From Streptomyces toyocaensis (lineage in GTDB: Bacteria; Actinomycetota; Actinomycetes; Streptomycetales; Streptomycetaceae), in assembly GCF_000725125.1 (NCBI RefSeq), contig NZ_JFCB01000011.1, positions 124,001-188,000 of the forward strand: a stretch of 64,000 nucleotides of DNA, in the 5' to 3' direction. The position numbers were made by a program, and so were the translations under genes. Below the pieces are notes generated by a model. The model saw nothing but the letters and a program-made list of their open reading frames with translations, made no database searches and was not told where the DNA came from. Every line of letters begins with the position of its first letter. Position 1 is the stretch's first letter. Positions 16,237-25,808 of the stretch are shown here, one piece after another.

Positions 16237-19062
16237 TTGTCCCCGACCAGCGAGACCGCGAACGGCGGCCGCCGACTCGTCATCGTCGAGTCGCCTGCCA
16301 AGGCGAAGACGATCAAGGGCTATCTGGGCCCCGGCTACATCGTCGAGGCGAGCGTCGGGCACATTCGCGACCTTCCCAACGGCGCCGCGGAGGTGCCCGA
16401 GAAGTACACCGGCGAAGTCCGCCGACTCGGCGTGGACGTCGATCATGACTTCCAGCCGATCTATGTGGTCAACGCGGACAAGCGCGCCCAGGTCAAGAAG
16501 CTCAAGGACCTGCTGAAGGAGTCCGACGAGCTCTTCCTCGCCACCGATGAGGACCGCGAGGGCGAGGCCATCGCGTGGCACCTGCAGGAAGTGCTCAAGC
16601 CGAAGATCCCGGTCAAGCGGATGGTCTTCCACGAGATCACCAAGGACGCGATCCGCGCGGCCGTGGCCAACCCGCGCCAGCTCAACCAGAAGCTGGTCGA
16701 CGCCCAGGAGACCCGCCGCATCCTCGACCGCCTCTACGGCTACGAGGTCTCGCCGGTCCTGTGGAAGAAGGTCATGCCCCGGCTGTCCGCCGGCCGGGTC
16801 CAGTCCGTCGCCACCCGGCTGGTGGTGGAGCGGGAACGTGAGCGCATGGCGTTCCGTTCCGCCGAGTACTGGGACCTCACCGGCACCTTCGCGACGGGCC
16901 GCGAGGGCGACCGCACGGACCCGTCGTCGCTGGTCGCGCGCCTGCAGTCCGTCGACGGGCGCCGGGTCGCGCAGGGCCGCGACTTCGACTCCCTGGGACA
17001 GCTGAAGAGCGCGAACACCCTCCACCTCGACGAGGCGGAGGCCCGCGCCTTGGCCGCGGCCCTGGAGGACGCGCGGTTCGCCGTGCGTTCCGTCGAGTCC
17101 AAGCCGTACCGCCGCTCGCCGTACGCCCCGTTCCGTACGACGACGCTGCAGCAGGAGGCGAGCCGCAAGCTCGGCTTCGGCGCGAAGGCCACCATGCAGA
17201 TCGCGCAGAAGCTGTACGAGAACGGCTACATCACTTACATGCGTACGGACTCGACGACCCTGAGCGAGACGGCGGTGGCCGCCGCCCGCGCCCAGGTCAC
17301 GCAGCTGTACGGCGCCGACTACCTGCCGCCGCAGCCGCGCACCTACGCGGGCAAGGTCAAGAACGCGCAGGAGGCGCACGAGGCGATCCGTCCCTCGGGT
17401 GACCGTTTCCGCACGCCCGCCGAGACCGGGCTGACCGGTGACCAGTTCAAGCTGTACGAGCTGATCTGGAAGCGGACCGTCGCCTCGCAGATGAAGGACG
17501 CCACCGGCAACTCGGTGACCGTGAAGATCGGCGGCACGGCCGCCGACGGCCGGGACGTCGAGTTCAGCGCGTCCGGCAAGACGATCACCTTCCACGGCTT
17601 CCTGAAGGCGTACGTCGAGGGCGCCGACGACCCCAACGCCGAGCTCGACGACCGCGAGCGCCGGCTGCCGCAGGTCGCCGAGGGTGACGCGCTGTCGGCC
17701 GAGGAGATCACGGTCGACGGGCACGCCACCAAGCCCCCGGCCCGCTACACCGAGGCGTCGCTGGTCAAGGAGCTGGAGGAGCGGGAGATCGGCCGCCCGT
17801 CGACGTACGCGTCGATCATCGGCACGATCCTCGACCGCGGTTACGTGTTCAAGAAGGGCACGGCCCTGGTGCCGTCCTTCCTGTCCTTCGCCGTGGTCAA
17901 CCTGCTGGAGAAGCACTTCGGCCGGCTCGTCGACTACGACTTCACCGCGAAGATGGAGGACGACCTCGACCGCATCGCGCGCGGCGAGGCGCGGGCCGTG
18001 CCGTGGCTCAAGCGCTTCTACTTCGGTGAGGGCACGGGCAACGGCGGCGCGGCCGAGGCGGGCAACGGCGACGGGGACCACCTCGGCGGCCTCAAGGAGC
18101 TGGTGACGGACCTGGGAGCGATCGACGCGCGCGAGGTGTCGTCGTTCCCCGTGGGCAGCGGCATCGTGCTGCGGGTCGGGCGCTACGGCCCGTACATCGA
18201 GCGCGGCGAGAAGGACACCGAGCAGCACCAGCGCGCCGACATCCCGGACGACCTGGCGCCCGACGAGCTGACCGTCGAGCTCGCCGAGGAACTGCTCGCC
18301 AAGCCGAGCGGAGACTTCGAGCTGGGCGCCGACCCGGCGACCGGTCACACGATCGTCGCCAAGGACGGCCGCTACGGTCCGTACGTCACCGAGGTCCTTC
18401 CCGAGGGCACTCCGAAGACCGGCAAGAACGCGGTCAAGCCGCGTACCGCCTCCCTCTTCAAGTCGATGTCCCTGGACACGGTGACCCTCGACGACGCGCT
18501 CCGGCTGATGTCCCTGCCGCGCGTGGTCGGCACGGACGCCGAGGGCCAGGAGATCACCGCGCAGAACGGCCGCTACGGCCCGTACCTGAAGAAGGGCACC
18601 GACTCGCGGTCGCTGCAGTCCGAGGAACAGCTCTTCACGATCACGCTGGAGGAGGCGCTGGCGATCTACGCCCAGCCCAAGCAGCGTGGCCGTGCCGCGG
18701 CCAAGCCGCCGCTTAAGGAGCTGGGCACCGACCCCGTCAGCGAGAAGCCGGTCGTGGTGAAGGACGGCCGCTTCGGTCCGTACGTCACCGACGGCGAGAC
18801 CAATGCGACCCTGCGCTCCGGCGACAGCGTCGAGACGATCACGCCGGAGCGCGGGTTCGAGCTGCTCGCCGAGAAGCGGGCGAAGTCCCCCGCCAAGAAG
18901 ACCGCGAAGAAGGCCACCAAGAAGGCGGCGGCCAAGAAGGCGCCGGCGAAGAAGGCGACGGCCGCGAAGAAGACCGCGGCGAAGAAGACGACGGCCGCGA
19001 AGACGACGGCGAAGAAGACCGCCGCCAGGAAGGCGACCGCCTCGAACGGCGCGGAGGACTGA
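16237..19062 (+). CDS. topA: DNA topoisomerase I
   Basis: The 941-residue type IA topoisomerase relaxes negative supercoils. The N-terminal Toprim domain starts with RLVIVESPAKAKTIKGYL and contains the acidic DEDREGEAIAWHL motif. The catalytic tyrosine is Tyr334 in ITYMRTDST. The C-terminal part lacks the zinc fingers of E. coli TopA; it has repeated RYGPY modules near 640, 720, 790 and 850, and ends in a long Lys/Ala tail (AKKTAKKATKKA-type repeats) that probably grips DNA. The start is a TTG at 16237 with GGAGAGAAG upstream, as I recall for Streptomyces topA. Tandem hairpins follow. Confidence 0.97.
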   Translation: MSPTSETANGGRRLVIVESPAKAKTIKGYLGPGYIVEASVGHIRDLPNGAAEVPEKYTGEVRRLGVDVDHDFQPIYVVNADKRAQVKKLKDLLKESDELFLATDEDREGEAIAWHLQEVLKPKIPVKRMVFHEITKDAIRAAVANPRQLNQKLVDAQETRRILDRLYGYEVSPVLWKKVMPRLSAGRVQSVATRLVVERERERMAFRSAEYWDLTGTFATGREGDRTDPSSLVARLQSVDGRRVAQGRDFDSLGQLKSANTLHLDEAEARALAAALEDARFAVRSVESKPYRRSPYAPFRTTTLQQEASRKLGFGAKATMQIAQKLYENGYITYMRTDSTTLSETAVAAARAQVTQLYGADYLPPQPRTYAGKVKNAQEAHEAIRPSGDRFRTPAETGLTGDQFKLYELIWKRTVASQMKDATGNSVTVKIGGTAADGRDVEFSASGKTITFHGFLKAYVEGADDPNAELDDRERRLPQVAEGDALSAEEITVDGHATKPPARYTEASLVKELEEREIGRPSTYASIIGTILDRGYVFKKGTALVPSFLSFAVVNLLEKHFGRLVDYDFTAKMEDDLDRIARGEARAVPWLKRFYFGEGTGNGGAAEAGNGDGDHLGGLKELVTDLGAIDAREVSSFPVGSGIVLRVGRYGPYIERGEKDTEQHQRADIPDDLAPDELTVELAEELLAKPSGDFELGADPATGHTIVAKDGRYGPYVTEVLPEGTPKTGKNAVKPRTASLFKSMSLDTVTLDDALRLMSLPRVVGTDAEGQEITAQNGRYGPYLKKGTDSRSLQSEEQLFTITLEEALAIYAQPKQRGRAAAKPPLKELGTDPVSEKPVVVKDGRFGPYVTDGETNATLRSGDSVETITPERGFELLAEKRAKSPAKKTAKKATKKAAAKKAPAKKATAAKKTAAKKTTAAKTTAKKTAARKATASNGAED

Positions 19063-19075
19063 CCTCTTCCAACTG

Positions 19076-19100
19076 ACGCCGGGCGGCCTTCGCCCGGCGT
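19076..19100 (+). terminator. First terminator after topA
   Basis: A perfect 10-bp stem (ACGCCGGGCG / CGCCCGGCGT) with a 5-nt loop lies 14 bp after the topA stop. Confidence 0.75.
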
Positions 19101-19112
19101 TCGGAATGCGAA

Positions 19113-19141
19113 CGCCCCGGCAGTTCATTGCTGCCGGGGCG
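19113..19141 (+). terminator. Second, tandem terminator after topA
   Basis: A perfect 11-bp stem (CGCCCCGGCAG / CTGCCGGGGCG) with loop TTCATTG sits immediately after the first hairpin. Confidence 0.75.
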
Positions 19142-19186
19142 TGTGCATGTCAGGCGCGTCGCGCCCGTGGTGCCGACGCGGGCCGA

Positions 19187-19192
19187 TAGGCT
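19187..19192 (+). promoter_or_regulatory. Leaderless -10 box of the tmk fusion gene
   Basis: TAGGCT is followed by exactly six bases (GAACGC) and then the ATG. There is no ribosome site, so the transcript is probably leaderless. The -35 is not obvious. Confidence 0.5.
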
Positions 19193-19198
19193 GAACGC

Positions 19199-22100
19199 AT
19201 GACGCGAGCCGAGCAGCCTACGGCCCCTCAACCGGCCCCTGACGACGCCCTTGTCGCGGACTCCCGCGAGCGTGCCGTCCGCGCCCTGCTGCGCCGACCG
19301 CAGCTGAAACGGTTGTGGAGCGCACAACTGGTGGGCGGGGTGGGTGACGTCCTCGCCCTCCTGGTGCTGGTCCTGCTCGCCCTTCAGGCGGCTGTCGCCG
19401 AGGGGGCGTTCGGCGGTGGGTACCGGGGCGCCGCGTTCGCAGTGGCGACCGTTTTCGGGGTGCGCATCCTGGCGATCCTGCTGTTCGGCGCCGTGCTCCT
19501 CGGCCCGCTCACCTCGCTCACCTCGCAGGACGGGCCGCTGGACCGCCGCTGGACCATGGTCGGCGCCGACGGACTGCGCGCGGCGCTGCTGATCGTGGCG
19601 CCGCTGTGGATCGACTGGACACCCGGGAACGCACTGGCCGCCCTCCTCGTCACCGCCTTCGTGACCGGTGTCGCCGAACGGTTCTGGACGGTGTGCCGGG
19701 AGGGCGCCGCGCCCGCCCTGCTGCCCGCGCCGCCCCCGGAGGGCGCGACCGTCCGGCCGCTGCCCGACCACATGGACGCGCTGCGCCGCCTGTCGCTGCG
19801 CACGAACTTCGTGGCGATACCGCTCGCGGCCGTCGCGCTCGTCGTCGCCGCCCTGCTGAACAACCTGCTCGGCACGGGCATCGAATGGTTCGGCGAGCAC
19901 CGGGCCGCCCTCGCCTCCTACGTCGCGGCCGGACTGTTCGCCGCGTCCCTGTCCGTCGTCACCTTCCTGGAACTGCCCGGCACCCGCACCCCCCGCCCGA
20001 GGTCGCCGCTGGAGGGCCTGCGCCGCCCGAAGAGCGCCGCCGGATCCGACAAGGGCCGTACGGGCGCGCTGGCGCTCCTGGTGTTCGCCTCCGCGTCCGT
20101 CGCCGCCGCGGTGTCGGCCGCCGTCGCCGTGTCGGTACTGCACGCCAAGGACCTGGGCGGCGGCCCCGTGCTCTACGGCCTGCTGGTCGCCGCGCTGACC
20201 GGCGGTGTCGTCGTCGGCATCCGTACGGCGCCCGCCCTGCTGCCGGGCCTGTCGCGACGCCGGCTGCTCGCGCTCGCCCTCGCCTTCACCGGTCTCGCGC
20301 TGCTGGCAGCCGGACTCGTGCCGGACGTCACCAGTGTGCTGCTGATCATGGCACTGGCCGGTACCGGTGCGGGGATCGCCGCCCACACCGGGCACACGTT
20401 GCTCGACCAGGAGACCGAGGAGCAGCGCCGGGTCCGTACGACGGAGCACCTGCACGCCGTGGTCCGGGTCCTGGTGGCGCTCGGCGCGGTGGCCGCCCCG
20501 CTGGTCGCCGCGGCCATCGGACCGCACCGGCTGGAGAACGGCCGGTTCGTCTTCGCGCACGGCGGTGCCGCGTTCACGTTGATGCTGGTCGGCGCGCTGC
20601 TGCTGCCGGTGGCCGCGCTGGTGCTGGCCAAGGTCGACGACCGCTCGGGGGTGCCGCTGCGGCAGGACCTGCGTGACGCGCTGCTCGGCGGCGACGACCC
20701 CGAGCAGACGCCCGCCGCCTCCGGCTTCTTCATCGCCCTGGAGGGCGGCGACGGCGCCGGCAAGTCCACCCAGGCCGAAGCCCTCGCCGAGTGGATCAGG
20801 GACAAGGGACACGAGGTCGTCCTCACCCGCGAGCCCGGTGCCACCCCCGTCGGCAAGCGGCTGCGCTCGATCCTGCTGGACGTCTCCAGCGCCGGGCTCT
20901 CGCACCGCGCGGAGGCCCTGCTGTACGCCGCGGACCGCGCGGAGCACATCGACACCGTCGTACGGCCCGCCCTGGAGCGCGGCGCGGTCGTCATCTCCGA
21001 CCGCTACATCGACTCCTCCGTCGCCTACCAGGGCGCCGGGCGGGACCTGTCGCCGACCGAGATCGCCCGCATCAACCGCTGGGCGACCGACGGCCTCGTC
21101 CCGCATCTGACGGTACTGCTGGACGTGGCGCCGGAGACGGCGCGGGAACGCTTCACCGAGGCGCCGGACCGGCTGGAGTCGGAGCCGGCCGAGTTCCACG
21201 CGCGCGTGCGGGCCGGATTCCTCACGCTGGCCGCCGCCGACCCCGGCCGCTACCTGGTGGTCGACGCCGGTCAGGAGCCGGAGTCGGTCACCACGGTGAT
21301 CCGGCACCGGCTCGACCAGGTGCTGCCGCTGTCCGAGGCCGAGATCCGGGCCCGCGAGGAAGCCCGCCGCAGGGCCGAGGAGGAGGCCCGCCGCAAGGCG
21401 GAGGAGGAGGCGGCCCGCAAGGCCGAGGAGGAGCGCCTGGAGCGCGAGCGCCAGGAGCAGCTGGCGCGGCTGCGCGCCGAGGAGGAGGAGCGCAAGCGGC
21501 GCGAGCTGGAGGAGGCGCAGCGGCGCGAGGCCGAACGGCAGGCGGAGGAGGCCCGGCAGCGCGCCGAGGAGGCGCGGCGGCGTGCCGAGGAGGAGCGTCA
21601 GCGGCTGCTCGCCGAGGAGAAGGCGCGCGCCGAGGAGGAGGCCCGCCGCAGGGCCGAGGAGGAACGCCGGCGCAAGCAGGCCGAGGAGGAGGCGCGGCTG
21701 CACGCCGAGGCCGAGGCGCTGCGCCTGGAGAAGCAGCGCAGGGCCGAGGAGGCGCTGCTGCGTGCGGAGGAGGCCCGGCGGCTGGCCGAACGGGCGGCGG
21801 CCGCGGCGGAAGCGGGACCGAAGGCGGAACCGAAGGCGGGACCGAAGCCGACGGGTGGGCCCGACGGCCCCGGGGCGTCCCGGCCGGGGGCCGACGACGC
21901 GCTGACCGTGCCGACGCCGGTGGTGACGCCGACGAACGCCGCGGGCGGGCCCGTGGACGAGACGGCCGCGCTGCCACGGGTGCCGGACGAGGACACCGGG
22001 CAGCGGTCGGGGCGGTCCGGTGCCGGGGTTTCCGAAGCCGAGGTCACGACCGAACTGCCCAGGCCGCAGGTCCCGCCGGGGGCGACGGACGAGACGGCGG

Positions 22101-22456
22101 TCCTCCCGCCCGTGCCGCCGGGCGCGGCGGACGAGACCGCCGTGCTCCCGCCGGTGCGCGATGACGGGCCGGCGCCCGCGGACCGGGTTCCGCCCGGCTA
22201 TTTCCAGGACGAGCGCCCGGCGGGCGGATCCGCCGGACCCGGTGACTCCGGCGGCCCGCTGGACCGCACGCGCGAGCTGCCGCAGGTCGACCCGGAGCGC
22301 GCGCCGCGCCGGCGCCGGCAGCGCTCCGACTGGGCGGAGGAGACCCCGCTCGACGACCTGCCGAGCCTGGCGGACGAACTCCTCGGCCGTCACGACGACG
22401 AGCACGGCGACGACGAGGGCGGCGGCCGGAGCGGCGGCCGGGGCCGCCGGCGCTGA
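19199..22456 (+). CDS. tmk: Membrane-transporter-like / thymidylate kinase fusion
   Basis: This 1085-residue polypeptide joins several parts. Residues about 40-500 form an MFS-like membrane domain with around ten to twelve hydrophobic segments. Residues about 510-715 are a complete dTMP kinase: P-loop EGGDGAGKST (Lys522), TREPGATPVGKRLR, and the DRY motif at 601-603 (SDRYIDSSVAYQGAGRDL). Residues about 720-870 are an extreme Glu/Arg/Ala coiled coil. The last 210 residues are disordered with repeated T-x-x-LP motifs such as DETAVLPPV. dTMP kinase makes dTDP for DNA synthesis. An ordinary bacterial Tmk has about 210 residues. A leaderless start is indicated by TAGGCT six bases upstream. holB follows. 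Confidence 0.93.
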   Translation: MTRAEQPTAPQPAPDDALVADSRERAVRALLRRPQLKRLWSAQLVGGVGDVLALLVLVLLALQAAVAEGAFGGGYRGAAFAVATVFGVRILAILLFGAVLLGPLTSLTSQDGPLDRRWTMVGADGLRAALLIVAPLWIDWTPGNALAALLVTAFVTGVAERFWTVCREGAAPALLPAPPPEGATVRPLPDHMDALRRLSLRTNFVAIPLAAVALVVAALLNNLLGTGIEWFGEHRAALASYVAAGLFAASLSVVTFLELPGTRTPRPRSPLEGLRRPKSAAGSDKGRTGALALLVFASASVAAAVSAAVAVSVLHAKDLGGGPVLYGLLVAALTGGVVVGIRTAPALLPGLSRRRLLALALAFTGLALLAAGLVPDVTSVLLIMALAGTGAGIAAHTGHTLLDQETEEQRRVRTTEHLHAVVRVLVALGAVAAPLVAAAIGPHRLENGRFVFAHGGAAFTLMLVGALLLPVAALVLAKVDDRSGVPLRQDLRDALLGGDDPEQTPAASGFFIALEGGDGAGKSTQAEALAEWIRDKGHEVVLTREPGATPVGKRLRSILLDVSSAGLSHRAEALLYAADRAEHIDTVVRPALERGAVVISDRYIDSSVAYQGAGRDLSPTEIARINRWATDGLVPHLTVLLDVAPETARERFTEAPDRLESEPAEFHARVRAGFLTLAAADPGRYLVVDAGQEPESVTTVIRHRLDQVLPLSEAEIRAREEARRRAEEEARRKAEEEAARKAEEERLERERQEQLARLRAEEEERKRRELEEAQRREAERQAEEARQRAEEARRRAEEERQRLLAEEKARAEEEARRRAEEERRRKQAEEEARLHAEAEALRLEKQRRAEEALLRAEEARRLAERAAAAAEAGPKAEPKAGPKPTGGPDGPGASRPGADDALTVPTPVVTPTNAAGGPVDETAALPRVPDEDTGQRSGRSGAGVSEAEVTTELPRPQVPPGATDETAVLPPVPPGAADETAVLPPVRDDGPAPADRVPPGYFQDERPAGGSAGPGDSGGPLDRTRELPQVDPERAPRRRRQRSDWAEETPLDDLPSLADELLGRHDDEHGDDEGGGRSGGRGRRR

Positions 22457-22501
22457 CCGGCCCCGCAGCGAACCGCCGGCGCTGACCGGCCCCGCAGCGA
22501 A
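22444..22501 (+). repeat. 29-bp exact tandem duplication at the tmk stop codon
   Basis: The unit at 22444-22472 (beginning CCGCCGGCGCTGACC) is repeated without change at 22473-22501. The tmk TGA at 22454-22456 lies in the first copy. Confidence 0.85.
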
Positions 22502-22793
22502 CCGCTGGCGCGGGGCCCGCAGCGGCCGGCCCGATCCGGGCGGTCGGCTCGCGGCCGGCCGGTTCGGGCGGCCCGCGGCGGGTCGTGGATCCCGTACCCG
22601 CGGTGGGTCCCCGGCTCCCTGCACCTGCGGCGGCTCGCGGCTGAGCGGGTGTGCGGACCGCGGCGGGGTGCGGGTCCCCGTACCGGCGACGGCCCGCGGC
22701 TGACCGGCCGGGTGCGGCCGCTGTCAGTGTCCACCCGCACAATGGGACCCGTAGGCCAGACGTGACGGACGCGACGGAAGGGAGCGCCGGCCC
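22457..22793. other. tmk-holB intergenic region
   Basis: The 337 bp hold the second copy of the 29-bp duplication, then very GC-rich low-complexity sequence with CGGCCGG and CGCGGC words. No gene or clear terminator is seen. The holB ribosome site GGAAGGGAGCG is near 22778. Confidence 0.55.
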
Positions 22794-23999
22794 ATGACCG
22801 TGTGGGACGACCTCGTCGGGCAGGAACGGGTGAGCGATCAGCTCGCCGCCGCCGCCCGGGACGCCGACGCGCTCGTCACCGCCGCGGCGGCCGGTACACC
22901 CCCGCCCGAGGCGTCGAGGATGACGCACGCCTGGCTGTTCACCGGCCCGCCCGGCGCCGGACGCAACCAGGCGGCGCGTGCCTTCGCCGCCGCTCTCCAG
23001 TGCGTCAGCCCCGACCGCGCCCTCGGCGGAGCCCCCGGCTGCGGCTTCTGCGACGGCTGCCACACCGCGCTGGTCGGCACCCACGCCGACGTCAGCTCGA
23101 TCGCCGCCGTCGGCTCCCAGATCCTCGTCGAGGCCATGCGCGACACCGTCCGCAAGTCCTTCACCGCACCGGCGAACGGCCGCTGGCAGGTGATCCTCGT
23201 CGAGGACGCCGAGCGGCTGAACGAGAAGTCCGCCAACGCCGTCCTCAAGGCCGTCGAGGAGCCCGCCCCCCGCACCGTCTGGCTGCTGTGCGCGCCCTCC
23301 ATCGAGGACGTCCTGCCGACGATCCGCTCCCGCTGCCGCCACCTCAACCTGAGCACGCCCTCGGTGGACGCCGTCGCCGACATGCTCGTCCGACGGGAGG
23401 GCATCGAGCCGGACGTCGCCGCCTCCGTCGCCCGCGCCACCCAGGGCCACGTCGACCGGGCCCGCCGCCTGGCCACCGACTCCGCCGCCCGCGCGCGCCG
23501 GGCCTCCGTGCTGAAGCTGCCCCTGCGGGTCGAGGACGTCGGCGGCGCGCTCAGGGCCGCCCAGGAACTCGTCGACGCCGCCGCCGAGGACGCCAAGCAG
23601 CTCGCCGAGGAGACGGACGGCAAGGAGACCGAGGAGCTCAAGGCGGCGCTCGGCGCGGCCCAGGGCGGACGCCTGCCGCGCGGCACGGCGGGCGTGGTCA
23701 AGGACCTGGAGGACATGCAGAAGCGCCGCAGGACCCGCACCCAGCGGGACAGCCTCGACGTCGCGCTGAGCGACCTGACCAGCTTCTACCGCGACGTCCT
23801 CGCCCTCCAGCTCGGCTCCCGCGTGGCCATCGCCAACGCGGACTCCGAGGACGCGCTGGAGCGCCTGGCCCGCGGCAGCTCGCCGGAGTCCACGCTCCGC
23901 CGCATCGAGGCGATCGCTGCGTGCGGCGAGGCCCTGGACCGCAATGTGGCCCCGTTGCTCGCCGTGGAGGCGATGACGATGGCCCTCAGAGCGGGCTGA
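22794..23999 (+). CDS. holB: DNA polymerase III subunit delta-prime
   Basis: The 401-residue AAA+ clamp-loader protein starts with VWDDLVGQERV and has a zinc-type Cys cluster (GCGFCDGCH). The Walker A is degenerate (GPPGAGRNQ, lacking GKT), as expected because delta-prime does not hydrolyse ATP, while the RSRCRHL arginine-finger region (SRC motif) is intact. VEDAERLNEKSANAVLKAVEEP is the conserved Walker B/sensor region. A Glu/Lys-rich linker (AEETDGKETEELKAAL) precedes the collar domain. It works at the replication fork. Confidence 0.95.
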   Translation: MTVWDDLVGQERVSDQLAAAARDADALVTAAAAGTPPPEASRMTHAWLFTGPPGAGRNQAARAFAAALQCVSPDRALGGAPGCGFCDGCHTALVGTHADVSSIAAVGSQILVEAMRDTVRKSFTAPANGRWQVILVEDAERLNEKSANAVLKAVEEPAPRTVWLLCAPSIEDVLPTIRSRCRHLNLSTPSVDAVADMLVRREGIEPDVAASVARATQGHVDRARRLATDSAARARRASVLKLPLRVEDVGGALRAAQELVDAAAEDAKQLAEETDGKETEELKAALGAAQGGRLPRGTAGVVKDLEDMQKRRRTRTQRDSLDVALSDLTSFYRDVLALQLGSRVAIANADSEDALERLARGSSPESTLRRIEAIAACGEALDRNVAPLLAVEAMTMALRAG

Positions 24000-24090
24000 C
24001 GAGCCGGGCGCCCACTGCTCCGGCCGCGCGACGGGGTAACTCGTACGGGGCACGGCGTGCGCGCAGAGCACTCATTCCGTTGCACACAGT

Positions 24091-24096
24091 TACGCT
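24091..24096 (+). promoter_or_regulatory. Leaderless -10 box of the S33 peptidase gene
   Basis: TACGCT is followed by six bases (CGCCGT) and the ATG at 24103, the same geometry as at several other genes here. Confidence 0.5.
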
Positions 24097-24102
24097 CGCC
24101 GT

Positions 24103-25689
24103 ATGGACACAAGGCGCACCCCTCGCAGGACCCGTACCGGAGCCACCCTGCTCGCCGCCGTCGCGCTGCTCGTTTCGGGCTGCTCCTCAGGGAGCACGAC
24201 GCGTACGGCGAGTTCCGTGGCGGAGGAGGCGGCAGCGGCCCTCGCCCCTCTGCCGCGCTCCACACCGGTGGGACTCACGCGGTACTACGAGCAGAAACCG
24301 GCCTGGCGCGACTGCGGTGCCGCCGGCTTCCAGTGCGCCACGCTGAAGGCCCCGCTCGACTACGCGGAGCCGTCCGCCGGCGACGTCCGGCTCGCCGTCA
24401 CCCGCAAGAAGGCCACGGGGCCGGGCAAGCGCCTGGGTTCCCTGCTGGTCAACCCGGGCGGCCCGGGGGGTTCGGCGGTCGGCTACGTCCAGGCGTATGC
24501 CGGCATCGGCTACCCGGCGGACGTGCGCGCCCGCTACGACATGGTGGCCGTCGACCCGCGCGGAGTCGCCCGCAGCGAACCCGTCGAGTGCCTGGACGGG
24601 CCCGGGATGGACGCGTACACGCGGACGGACGTGACGCCGGACGACGCGAAGGAGACCGGCGCGCTCGTCTCGGCGTACAAGACCTTCGCCGAGGGCTGCG
24701 GGGCGGACGCGCCGAAGCTGCTGCGCCACGTGTCCACCGTCGAGGCGGCCCGGGACATGGACATCGTGCGGGCGGCGCTGGGCGACAGGAAGCTGAACTA
24801 CGTCGGCGCCTCGTACGGCACCTTCCTCGGGGCGACCTATGCCGGACTGTTCCCCGACCGCGCGGGCCGTCTCGTCCTGGACGGCGCGATGGACCCCTCG
24901 CTGCCCGCGCGACGGCTCAACCTGGAACAGACGGAGGGCTTCGACACGGCGTTCACCGCCTTCGCGAAGGACTGCGTACGGCATCGGGACTGTCCCCTCG
25001 GCGGCGCGGGCACCTCTCCGGAGCGTGCCGGCAAGAAGCTCAAGGCGTTCTTCGCCAAGGCCGACGCCCGCCCCGTCCCGGCCGGCGACGCGGACGGCCG
25101 CGGGCTCACCGAGTCGCTCGCGACGATCGGCGTGATCGCCGCCATGTACGACGAGGGGGCGTGGCAGCGGCTGCGCGAGGCCCTGACGGCGGCGATGCGG
25201 GAGAACGACGGGTCAGGGCTCCTCGCCCTCGCGGACAGCTACTACGAACGGGATGCCGATGGCGAGTACACCAACCTGATGTTCGCCAACGCGGCCGTGA
25301 ACTGCCTCGACCTCCCGGCCGCCTTCGCGTCCCCGGACGAGGTGCGACGGGCCCTCCCCGATTTCGAGAAGGCGTCCCCGGTCTTCGGAGAGGGCCTCGC
25401 CTGGGCCTCGCTGAACTGCGCGTACTGGCCGGTGGAGGCGACGGGGGCGGCACAGCGCATCGAGGCGAAGGGCGCGGCCCCGATCGTCGTCGTCGGCACC
25501 ACCCGGGACCCGGCGACCCCGTACCGCTGGGCCGAGGCCCTGGCCGGCCAGCTCTCCTCGGCCCGCCTCCTCACCTACGACGGCGACGGCCACACCGCCT
25601 ACGGCCGCGGCAGCGCCTGCATCGACTCCGCGATCAACACCTACCTGCTCGACGGCACCCCGCCCACGGACGGAAAGCGCTGCTCCTAG
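24103..25689 (+). CDS. Secreted S33-family peptidase (tripeptidyl aminopeptidase-like lipoprotein)
   Basis: The 528-residue alpha/beta hydrolase has an Arg-rich lipoprotein signal peptide and lipobox LVSGC (Cys near 27). The oxyanion region is LVNPGGPGGSAVG, the nucleophile elbow GASYGTFLG holds the catalytic Ser, the Asp lies in VGTTRDPATPY and the His in DGDGHTAYG. This matches the Streptomyces tripeptidyl aminopeptidase / SlpD-SlpE group, which trims N-terminal tripeptides from extracellular peptides. A C-terminal TAP-like domain carries conserved Cys (NCLDLP, LNCAYWP). It is probably anchored in the cell envelope. Confidence 0.92.
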   Translation: MDTRRTPRRTRTGATLLAAVALLVSGCSSGSTTRTASSVAEEAAAALAPLPRSTPVGLTRYYEQKPAWRDCGAAGFQCATLKAPLDYAEPSAGDVRLAVTRKKATGPGKRLGSLLVNPGGPGGSAVGYVQAYAGIGYPADVRARYDMVAVDPRGVARSEPVECLDGPGMDAYTRTDVTPDDAKETGALVSAYKTFAEGCGADAPKLLRHVSTVEAARDMDIVRAALGDRKLNYVGASYGTFLGATYAGLFPDRAGRLVLDGAMDPSLPARRLNLEQTEGFDTAFTAFAKDCVRHRDCPLGGAGTSPERAGKKLKAFFAKADARPVPAGDADGRGLTESLATIGVIAAMYDEGAWQRLREALTAAMRENDGSGLLALADSYYERDADGEYTNLMFANAAVNCLDLPAAFASPDEVRRALPDFEKASPVFGEGLAWASLNCAYWPVEATGAAQRIEAKGAAPIVVVGTTRDPATPYRWAEALAGQLSSARLLTYDGDGHTAYGRGSACIDSAINTYLLDGTPPTDGKRCS

Positions 25690-25764
25690 GCAGTGCGACG
25701 ACCCCCGGAGGCGGCCACCTCGGCCCGCCTCCGGGGCCGGTACGAAGCACCCCTGGAAACTGTG

Positions 25765-25770
25765 TAGACT
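25765..25770 (+). promoter_or_regulatory. Possible -10 box of the tRNA-Thr gene
   Basis: TAGACT lies about 39 bp before the tRNA. The matching -35 is weak, so this is tentative. Confidence 0.35.
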
Positions 25771-25808
25771 TACCGACGTCGCTGATCGCACCATGGTGCA
25801 GACAGCAC

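Noticed and set aside
18839..22624. Antisense frame of more than 1200 codons over tmk
   Set aside because: It is Leu/Arg/Gln-rich low complexity opposite the coiled-coil coding part of tmk and has no recognisable motif.
22950..22985. Broken P-loop in holB as a sign of a pseudogene
   Set aside because: Delta-prime subunits normally lack ATP binding, and the rest of the protein, including the SRC motif and Cys cluster, is intact.
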